Shown here: in pieces, positions 49,269 through 59,000 of the stretch
Layout of the letters: every line of letters begins with the position of its first letter
Position numbering within the stretch: position 1 is the first letter of the stretch
From: Pholis gunnellus
Taxonomy: Eukaryota > Chordata > Actinopteri > Perciformes > Pholidae
Assembly (NCBI GenBank): GCA_910591455.2
Contig: OU342808.1
Location: 17,563,121-17,627,120 of the forward strand
DNA: 64,000 nucleotides
Direction of reading: 5' to 3'
Notes under the pieces: generated by a model
Databases searched by the model: none
What the model was told of the DNA's origin: nothing
What the model saw: the letters and a program-made list of their open reading frames with translations, nothing else
Translations under genes and position numbers: made by a program

Positions 49269-50743
49269 TCAGTACTTGAAGTGAAGAAACTTCATCTCCA
49301 TCCTCGGATCGAAGCACTTCTCTGTTTAGTGAAGAAAAGGACAAAATAAGAATTTGCATCACATTCATGTGAGCCTACGACTATAACAGCTAAAACAACA
49401 TGGGTTCACAAAGTATTGAGATCCAGCATATTATTTAGGACACAAGGAAAGAGTATATACAGTATATGTTCTGGCATATATATACTACGCAGTCTACTAC
49501 TACTGTGACCTTTATTTCACTTGTTTTGGTCATGCTAGCTTTTTATGACATAATATACTATACTATGACCATTTTAATGACCTTTTTCGACATTCTATAC
49601 TTTGACTTTTAACTACATTTTTCAACATCCTACACTATGACTCTTTTAAAACATGCTATACTATGACTTTTTTTCGCGATACTACATATATACTATAACT
49701 TTTTATGACTTTCTTTGACATACCCTACTATGACTTTTTGGTGACGTATTTGACTTTTTCATGACATTGACTTTGACATTCTTCAACTTTCTTCTATGAC
49801 TTTTTTGTGACTTTTTATGACGTACTACTACGACTTCTTGGGGAGAGTTTCGAGATACTATAATATGACTTTTTTCGCCAAGCTACACTGTGACTCTTAT
49901 GATTCTTTTCGACGTATTATACTATGACTTTTTCATGACACACGCAAGTATGACTTTTTTTCCACATACTTTATTACTTTTTTATGACTTTTTTAGAGAT
50001 ACTTTACCATGATTTTTTAATGAATTTGTTTTGGCATACTATACTATGACTCTTTCATGACTACATTTAACATACTATATTAAGACTCTTTTATGATATT
50101 TTTAACATACGATTCTATTACTTTTTTAGTGACAATTTCAACATACTAGGCGATGCAATCGTGCTGTTGACTCCAAAAGTTTGGTTGTAACGTGTTCTAG
50201 CATCCAGCAGGCCGCGGTCTGCCCGCAGCAGACTACCATAGACTGTGGCAGATGATCGGGTGTAAGCCCAGTGGAAGATCCTACGGTGGCCCTGAGGGTC
50301 AAAACTAAACAATTTTAGAAAACACTGACATTTCACAAAACATGTGATTTGTGAAATGTTTTTTTTTTTTTTGTGAAATGTCATTGTATTTTGACTCTCA
50401 GGGCCACCACACTTTCAATATTCACTAATATTGAAAGTGTCACGTGCACAAATGGCAGTAAAGTCAACACTGTACACCCTTGGGTCAGTCACCAGCAACA
50501 TTCTTGTCATATCCAAAAGACATCCCGACAGACAGACAGACAGACAGACAGACAGAGAATCGTCTCTTTATAGTTAGCGTTAGATGCTGGTATTTGAGCA
50601 AATTATTAGCAATTCTTAGCATAGACAAATTAAATCAGTATTTTCCTAAGTGAATTACCTTCAACATTTAAAATGACAGGCACTCACCTGGATGAGGAAA
50701 ACACTTTGTTGAGTGAGGGTAGTGTGCCTTGCTGAGTTGGCAT
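49269..50743 (-). CDS. Unidentified three-exon small gene (88-residue frame)
   Basis: Coding exons on the minus strand are 50,743-50,688, 50,304-50,147 and 49,321-49,269. The borders are CCAG|GTGAGT ... TTTAG and CCTA|GTATGT ... AAACAG. Phases agree (2 then 1), and the 267 bases translate without a stop into 88 residues beginning MPTQQGTLPSLNKVF and ending MKFLHFKY. The middle exon is rich in Arg, Tyr and Trp (HRRIFHWAYTRSS, DARTRYNQTFG). There is no signal peptide or membrane segment in this frame. The ATG at 50,743 has G at -3 and is preceded by an in-frame stop, so this is the start. A poly(A) hexamer lies 135 bases downstream. I do not recognise the family. A second frame, starting at 50,781, is also open through the same junctions (93 residues, hydrophobic N-terminus); codon third positions do not separate the two. 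Confidence 0.5.
49540..50146 (-). repeat. Degenerate TAGTATG-type minisatellite array, inverted orientation
   Basis: Units such as CATACTATACTATGACTTTT are the reverse complement of those at 47,695-48,475. The array fills most of intron 2 of the unidentified small gene and runs right up to its splice donor, whose GTATGT is itself one unit of the motif. Confidence 0.85.
50285..50440. repeat. Nested inverted repeats (fold-back)
   Basis: GGTGGCCCTGAGGGTCAAAA (50,285-50,304) with GACATTTCACAAAA (about 50,327-50,340) returns inverted at about 50,369-50,407 with two or three mismatches. The right arm lacks the 16 bases holding the branch/acceptor of the small gene. Directly after it is a perfect 14-base palindrome arm pair, ACACTTTCAATATT/AATATTGAAAGTGT (50,409-50,422 and 50,427-50,440). 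Confidence 0.8.
50527..50556. repeat. (GACA)n microsatellite
   Basis: Tandem GACA units lie in intron 1 of the unidentified small gene. Confidence 0.95.
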
Positions 50744-50832
50744 GACATTTTACCAACCAGAACCAAGAAGAAGAGGAACATCTGTCAGATTCTTTTCTTA
50801 ATATAAGCCTTTTCGTGTTGTTCATATTTTCC

Positions 50833-51348
50833 TTTATTAAAGCTGACTCAATCTTTTGTACTGGAGTTGATCAATGCTCCATGAGTAATTTTGACTCCCA
50901 GGCGAGTAGCGTGATGATTTAGAGGCTCTTGGTGTACAGCTGTTTCTGTGTCGAGCTGTTAGACCACAGCGTGTTTCTTATGCTGACGATGAAGTTTGTT
51001 TGTGAGACTTTGTGTCTGTGTTGATAGAGCTGAGGGATGAAAATGCAGAGAGTTCTTCAAGGTCACAGGCTAAGATTGTTGTCTAAGAGTAGCTTAGAAC
51101 AAAAGCTTAGTACAGTGAAGTGTCATCACGTGATGGTGGTTCCTAGTTAGACTGAATCAATAAAGGCTGTCAATTTGAGAAGTTTGAAAAAGAAAACTAC
51201 AATCCCTCGGAGAGTTTGAGGAGAAGATACCTCGCTAACAAAGTTGTGTTGATGAAGTGGAACACTGGAAGAGCCACAGTAATACTTTACAAAATGAAAA
51301 TTTCCATTGTACTGGAAAAATTCCTCTCGTCCATCCTTTAGAGATTTC
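50833..51348 (-). other. Possible terminal exons of a second minus-strand gene
   Basis: A candidate exon at 51,348-51,231 (acceptor CTTGCAG, donor GCGAG|GTATCT) joins in phase 0 to 51,029-50,919 (acceptor TTTTCATCCCTCAG). It reads 39 then 36 residues (…VPLHQHNFVSE / LYQHRHKVSQTNF…) to TAA, with AATAAA on the minus strand at 50,838-50,833, 81 bases later. The terminal exon is open in other frames too, and I found no upstream exon of matching phase. No family is recognised. Confidence 0.25.
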
Positions 51349-51359
51349 CTGCAAGTTCC

Positions 51360-54034
51360 CGGCAGAGTACTCACAGACGGTTTGGAAGAACATGAAACAA
51401 TGGTCATGGCATGTGGCCGTAAAGTTACAAGCAAATCTGCACATCTCCACAGTTTGAAATCTGTTCAAATGCTGAGCTTTTGGAAAACGGAAAAATCCCA
51501 CATTCAATAGTTCCACTATGTAAGCAATAAACAATGAAGTGACTATTCTCTCACAGAGAAGCCTCACCACATTATGTGTTTCTATTTTTAAGCATCTCTT
51601 AATAACTCCCACATGCATCACAATAATTTCACAGCAATAATGGGGAGTCATTTGAATAAATTACTCTGGAAAAGATGTTGGTTACCGTTTATTGTGCAAC
51701 ATTTAGCTGAATCTCACCATTTAGTATTCCATGGTGTTTAGAGTTGTGTTTCTGCTGACTTGCAGTGTGAGTGTGACAATGATAGGTTGTCACCTTAGTG
51801 GAATGTCAAGATGTGACAGAGACAGAGAAGATATCCAGACGCTGAAATGATTGCAGTGGTACATCAGTATGTCTTCAGTCTGCGGTTAGTTATGACATAA
51901 CGATGCACGTGATCACATTGGAGAAGGGAATGGAGTGAGGAAAAGGAGATGAAAGAGATCGATGTGGATTCTCTTTGCAGACAGATCATGGTTACTGTCA
52001 AGAGTGACACGTGTTTTGAGGAGTGTTTCCTTACAAGAGGAGGGATTCTGTTTAAAAATTAGTGTTAGTATTATCATTTAATTTGATTTCAAAGGAGTAT
52101 TGGCAACATGCATGAAAAGTTTGCAGCATGACCGTGGCTCATAACCACTGGAAAATTGGAAAAGAATACGGTGGAAAAGCCACCTCCCCCACACAGCCCT
52201 TTCATAGTACTAGATATGTAACAAATCCTGAACACATGCGCTGACCTTGGGGTAGATTACCCCAACTGATTTATCATATTTGGTTTTAAAAAATAATTAA
52301 CAATATATTATAAGCTATGTGGTATGTGTCATCTCTTCAGGGATGACTGCATTTGGTTCTAACAGCATGAAATGTGCGCGGTTAAAGTCCCCAGTGAACC
52401 ATTTGTCCAGTGGTTTCTCCTGTATGACTACATTTACTCAAAAGGTGGAGTGAAAACGATTCGTGGGAGTACAGGAAAATAAAAATGGTTCCATTAAAAG
52501 TACAAGGACATGGACTTTTACAGATGTGAAACAACAATACAGGCCAGTTTTGAAGGTTCAGGTTTGAAGGCCCAGGAAATGCGGTTGTTTTTGTGCTGAG
52601 GGAGCAATGTGTCAGCTCATGGTTTTCCATGTTGGTTGAGGAGTGGGGGCTGCACAGGCCACCCTTACTGTAGGTTTTCCATCGTGGTGAGTCCTCAGAC
52701 ATACACGGCATCCAAGGAGTCTGTCGTCTCTGTTTATGGAGACGATGAAACACAGTCCTCTGTTTTACCACAAGAAGGTTAATTGACAAAGCAGGCTTGA
52801 ACCGGTTTTAAGATAATTGCTATAAAATAAGTATTGACCTATCTGGGAAGACAGAAGATCAATATAAAGTGCATTTACTGTCCCATCCATTGTTTAGTAA
52901 AAACACAGCTGACAAGAGTGACAGTCGCAATGATGAATGTCTTCCTTTGTCCATCCAAAGCCTCTTTGTTATGAAAGCTTTTTAGCTTTTGACTCCTGTG
53001 CCAGTTCTAGCAGCCAGTGTTTGTAGATTTAATGTAGGACAAGTGTTTTAGCTACCATCACATAAGCATCCATCTTTACTTTGGCAGGACATAATGCTAA
53101 CATGGTGAGTTAGTTTTTGTGTGGAGCGAGGGCGTTTAAATACACATACGTCATGGTTTGCTCTGTTTATAAATGGTCTCTTCAGACAATCTGAAGAGTT
53201 GTCAGTCACAGCAATTTATACTAAATTGATTTCAAATGCTTTCTAAACTTTCTAAAACCTGCTCTGTTCAAGCCTGGTCACAAAATATGACATTAATGGA
53301 GCTTGGTTCATTGCAGTGAAAACTCACTTTTGCTTAATTTTCCAGCTGTCTTTGGAAATCCCATCGACACACAGTAAAATAAAAGGTGGTTTCTGCTGTC
53401 AGTGGAGGGGACTGCTGGATGCATTAGTTTTACAAGCCTGTCACCTTTCATTTGTCATTCCCTGGTGCACTGACGCTATACGCCAACACCGCCGGGCCTG
53501 ATGGTGTTTAAGACAACATGCTTTTATGCGACCAGTTCTCTCAACTTGGTGTTTGTGACAGGAGACACACTTAATGTAGTTTTTCATAATGGCATGTTAA
53601 TTGTTACTCTACTGTACAAAAATAATGTAATTCTATTTCTTTTTTGTTTCATTGCGAATTAAAAGAACAAATAAAGGTGTTGCTCAATAGAACATAATTA
53701 AAACCAAAGCTGTGGTTACCGCATGGTGGAGGCATGCACTGAAAGCTGTATGCTTTCCGTAATATTCACATTACTCTAAACTTTTTTAGAGATTTTTTTA
53801 ATGTCTTAAAAATTGAAGTACTCCAATTAATATTCATACAGAATTTATATACAATTCTTTTTCTATATTTTATATTACAACACTACATTTTCCAGTTTGC
53901 TTGTTAAAGTTGAAAGTATATCTTTCTTTTACTCAATTAAGATTCCAAAGAATAATATACAATATAGCTTATTATGGGTTTATATTCTATGAGCTTTCCT
54001 CTGGCATGCTTCGATATATTGAAGGGCATGTAGG
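51360..54034. other. Intergenic, no supported gene
   Basis: A minus-strand 135-codon open frame at 52,382-52,789 and short splice-like signals near 52,669-52,759 were examined, but no phase-compatible partner was found. The rest is unique AT-rich DNA. Confidence 0.5.
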
Positions 54035-54042
54035 CTTTAGGG

Positions 54043-54736
54043 CAGGGGTCTCAAACTCAAGGCCCGCCACGTCATTCTATGTGGCCCGCGGATCCGCCAG
54101 CAAAAAAAATAAAAATACATTTAAAAAAAATAAAAATTAAAAGTTAGATTTGATAATAAAAATATCCCCATAGTCGAAATTCTGAGATAGAAAGTCTAAG
54201 TTATGAGATAGAAAGTCATAATTCTGAGATAGAAAGTCGAAGCTATGAGATACTTAAACACACATAGAAGCAGCTCTTCATAGGTTACATTTGACATGGA
54301 AATGTATTGTGAGTACATTGAAGTAGACTTTAAATGTGCCTTTACAACACATGAAATACTTCACTTGGGTTTGTGCAAACGCACCCTTGAAAGGATTTTA
54401 AGCTTTGAACAAAGTTATTGCAATAACTTGTGTTTGATATTTGTCTTTGCTATTTTCTTTAAAAGTTTGATCTTTGATAGAGTAATGTGGGTTTCTTAAC
54501 CCTACATTAAGGATTTTGATATAATAACAGAAATGTGCTTAAATATATTTTTACATTTATATAACTGCATGTACAATATTTTAACACTTGAATAAACAAT
54601 AATCAAATGCAGAGACAGTTATTTACCAATATGTTAGGAGTAGTTACATTTACACAGTCTTACATTTACAACCGGCTCTTTGAGGGCGACCATGATGCTG
54701 ATGTGGCCCTGAGTGAAAATGAGTTTGAGACCCCTG
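54043..54736. mobile_element. Complete hAT-type MITE (694 bp)
   Basis: The termini CAGGGGTCTCAAACTCA and TGAGTTTGAGACCCCTG are perfect 17-base inverted repeats. They are flanked by an exact eight-base target duplication, CTTTAGGG, at 54,035-54,042 and 54,737-54,744, the signature length of hAT transposition. Subterminal GGCCCGC/GTGGCCCTGAGTGAAAAT is typical of Charlie-like elements. Internally, 54,180-54,252 carries tandem GAGATAGAAAGTC units. There is no transposase, so it moved using an enzyme from elsewhere. Confidence 0.9.
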
Positions 54737-54744
54737 CTTTAGGG

Positions 54745-55150
54745 GGATTAACCAAAACAAGATGAGCATTAAAATGATGCAATGAGGAGATTACCTTCCT
54801 GCATTTGACTGTACATGACGAATAATTCATAGAAAAGCAAGTGGCTCTGCATGCTAAGTGCTAATATTAACAGCTAATAAAGCAGTTTCCCCACAGTGAC
54901 AATTAAGTGCGTGAATCACAATAGTGGCTCATAGTCTGTCTCTTGTTCTCATGAGAAATAAATGAGAAAAAAACTGAATGTCACCACAGGGTGCTAAACA
55001 GAAAATGGAAAATCATAAGTCTTAAGTTATGAAAATTGATATGAACATGAATACAATTGTATTAATGTGTATGACTGTTGTCATTAAAGCACTACTTTAC
55101 TATACTATGTATTTTTCTTTATACCAATAGAAGTCAAAAAAGAGAAAAAC
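54745..55150. other. Intergenic, nothing recognised
   Basis: This is AT-rich unique sequence between the hAT MITE and the probable 3' end of angptl2. Confidence 0.6.
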
Positions 55151-55165
55151 ACAAGCTGCACATAT

Positions 55166-56096
55166 TTTATTGCAATGTAATAAGGTTTTAATACATTATA
55201 TTACAAATATCTTTTATGTACAAACGCAATGTGTTGGATCTATTGACATCAACAAACCACTCAATTTATACAGTAAATACAGTGCTTGGTTCATACAAGC
55301 AAATTCGTGGATACCTGTTCAAGCAATTCAAGATTTCAAAACAAGTTTTGTTGAGAAAAAGAAAGCAGGACTTTGAGTAGAGTGTACCTCCTCAAATGTT
55401 GGTGGCGAGTTGATTTTGGTCTTAGATCTATTATATGTTGAATAAGCAGGCTGTTTATAACTTCAGGTATTGCTAGCAGTTGTGTTTTTCTGTTAGAAAA
55501 GAAAACGGCACTGTTTTCCAATAGTATATTTTGTCGTAATTAATAAAACTGGCCAGAATATCAACCCTGTAATACAAGTCAATAAATGTTACTGTTATTA
55601 AATTACACATTTGGAAAATGTACTTAGAATGAAATTAAAAGTCACCGGATACGTTTCCTGTGTCAACCTCATTTGCTTGTTATTGCAAAAACAACTTTAC
55701 ATACATACTAAATATATATTGTAGGGCTTTATTCTCTAATGTCAAATTAGGTTCTCACTCAGGTCAAATGAGAGCACTGTCAACTAAACAGGTATTTGTT
55801 TGATCAAAGACAGTGTATTTAAAACAACTCCTGAGCAATCAGAACATGTCTTTACTGAATCATGTAAAAGGGACAAAGGTACAGACAACTGTATAACGGC
55901 GCACAAAGTGCAGGAGGTACCGGTATATCAGCTCGTTTTGATATTGCACTTTTAACATCCTCTGTGTTTCTGTCATCCGGCTTGGTGTGGTGCCACTTAA
56001 AGAAGAAGAAAAAAGACTAAAGATTGCATGGGTTTTAGGAGCGGTCAAGGCTTGTGTTTAGTTAGAGTTACAGTACAGTATGTGTTCCTCGGATGC
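55166..56096 (-). other. angptl2: angptl2 3'UTR with poly(A) signals
   Basis: Minus-strand AATAAA hexamers lie at 55,733-55,728 and 55,171-55,166 downstream of the TAA at 56,097-56,099. Either could end the transcript; the extent shown uses the distal one. Confidence 0.5.
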
Positions 56097-59000
56097 TTAG
56101 TGGAAGGTGTTTGGGTTTGGACGGATCATCATGACCACTTTCTTAAGTGAATAGGCTCCTCCTCTGAACTCAGCCCAGTAGACTCCATCTTGGTAGCGGC
56201 TGCGGTAGTGTCCTCCTCTGTACCAAACTCCATTCAAATTTGAGTGGGCACAAGAGTTGTACCACCAGCCTCCCTTCTGGTAGTGGGCACAATTGCCTAG
56301 AAACATTGAAAAAAATAAGCAAATCTGTCAGGCTACATGCATAAACATATTATTGGTTTTAAGCTGCCAGTTTGTCTAGTTTAATACTTTCTAGCGTTAT
56401 GCTTTTTTTACCTGTATATGTATCATGGTCTCTGTCCAGTGTTGTGAACTGTTTCCCATTGTGCCAGGTGAGGGAGTCTCCAGCATTGCCATGATAACGG
56501 CCCACCCTTAGCTTGTAGAAGTCGGCCTCAGGCTCCACTCTGAAGCTGGCGTACTCTGCAAACACCTTCCTGCCAGACCAGTCCTCCAGCGTGACCAGTA
56601 ATTTGTAGTTTGCCTGGTTAGTCAGCCAGTAGATGTTCTCCAGACCCAGCCAGTACTCACCATCAATATTGCCAAAACCTTGCTGTGAAGGCGAGTGATA
56701 AGAAAATCAGATTAGGAAATCATTTCCACGCACTCGGGGGGGGCATCCCTGATCCGATTCCAGCCTTGGGACTTTTGTTGCACGTCATAGCCCTCTCTCT
56801 CTTTCCCCCATTTCTACACTGACATCTCTCAAAATAAAGTTGTTTATCTTTAAGGAGCAATATTATAAATGGACCCTCTGCGTCAAGTTTAAAGCTAGCA
56901 TGGGGTGTTCAGATTTCCACTATTATTTTGTTATTGAAATCCCAGCAGGAAAAGTGTATACAGTTAGGAATCCAACATACTGGATGCTGTCTTTCTGCTT
57001 TGTTTTGGCTCCGATCATACTGTAAGTTGGTTTGTGGTATCCCCTACCCTACACATGCTTTGAATCACGGAGTCACCCCTTCAGATGAGTGCACAAATGC
57101 AATTCCAGATCTCCTGTGGTTTAAAGGGTTTTGTGAAAGTCTTGGATAGATCACAACTGTTGCCTTTAGCTGAGATTCAACCAGGACCCATGTGGATGAT
57201 TGGCCAGCAAACAGTGAACTGCTTCTCCCTGTGTGAGGGGTTTCCCTTTCAAAAAGTTAAAGAAGTTCCCCTGAATAAAAATTAAACTACTCCACAGCCT
57301 TGGATATCACGTACATTGTGATGCAATATTCAGAGAATAAGGGTTAATTTTCCAGAACATCAGTAATGCTGACACAATTAATGTGCAGTCAAGTCCAATA
57401 TGCCCACATTTCTATTACTGTGAACTCATTCATAAAGACCAACTGATGTTGCAGGAATTAATGACTCACGGCTTTGGCAGTAACCGAGGCTGTTACTACA
57501 TCAGACACTTTGAGAGCTGAACAATTACCTATTCATTCATTACTGGTTCACATCTGGTTAGTGGCAAAACAACTAACATAAGCCACCTGCTTTCCCTCAA
57601 ACGATGAGGTCTTTGATTTAGTGTGAAGTTGTCGCACCTTGTATGTCTCCCAGTTCCTGAAAAAGTTGACAGAGCCGTCCACCCTCCTCTGTATCACGGT
57701 CCAGCCACCTGGGTCGTGTCTCTGGTCACACCACACCTGCATAAGGCGGTTGGCATTATCTGGCTTCACCAGGTACATGCTGCTGGAAGTGTGGCCATCT
57801 TCCAGAGCCTGCAGACAATCCTTAAATGGCCCTAAAAAAGAAAGATGACAACAATACATTTACAGCATGTAAAATCCAGTCAGTTAAAAACAATATCTCA
57901 AAAAGTGAGAAAGGGAAACGGAGAGAAAGCCATAGTGACACGAAGAGCTTTTATACTCTGTCACAGGGAATCCCATTTTTCAGCAGAGGCTCTCACTTTA
58001 ACAGAGGAATTGACTTTGGCTGCTCCTCTCACAGGGGAAATGGCTGCCGGCTGTGCAGCCAAAAGAAACACTGGCATGAGGGCAAAAGGAATCCTGACTA
58101 CTGAATGATGAAACGCAAGAAAAACTTTCGATCATCTGGCGTGCTCTACACTGCAGGATCATTATTATTCTAGCTTCTTTCACTTAGGTTTTTGTACTTT
58201 ATGATATATGTACACACACATCATTTTAGTTGGAGGCGTGCATATTAAGGGACTCACATCATGTTTAGAAGAAAGGATTTCTGGGACTAAATTAAATTAC
58301 GGACAGTTTGTAAACCTTTGTCAGCCACTCAGTAAGTGTGCGGAAGTTTTTTCTGATATGACAAAAGTCGTGTGACGTAACAGTGAAGCATCTAAAACGT
58401 ATGAAGATGCATTTCTTATCTACAGCTGGAAAAAAAACTGTGAATCAAAGAAGTAATTAAGCAGCATCAGCCATGCCATCTTCTGCAGAAAGAGAATTCA
58501 TTCTGCAAGTGTTTTGATTTTGTGTAAGGTCGACATTGTTTTATTGGATTTTATGGTGCAAATCAGTGAAACCGGGTTTGCCTGTGTGCGATTATGATTT
58601 TACCCCAAATTTCAAACCTAGTAGATATGGAAAAACACTAATGGGACCACTGGCTCCCTGGCTTCAATTGACTGTGAAAGCGTTTAAGGTCCCACGATTT
58701 CACACTTGTGTGGTTTGCCAACTGGCCCGGATTACAAAGTGTTCAGATAGAATGGAAACCAATGAAAAGAGAATAAGGGGTCACGCAAAGGGGTAGAGGT
58801 GAGGGAGGGGTTCAGTTTGCAAAAGATAGAAAAAGAGGAGGTATACAAAAGAAGAAACAAAGCACCTCATTTATAATAGGAATAGTAAAAGTGTTCACAT
58901 CATGTGAATAGCCAGAAGTTTGCCTCTCGGTAACTCTCACTTTTTTTTAATCGCTGTGGATGATATCTGTCTGTCGGCTCACTCTCTGCCATCCATTTAC

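Noticed and set aside
52669..52759. Possible minus-strand exon (acceptor AAAACAG, donor ACA|GTAAGG)
   Set aside because: Open in two frames, but neither ends in the phase needed to join the candidate exon at 51,348.
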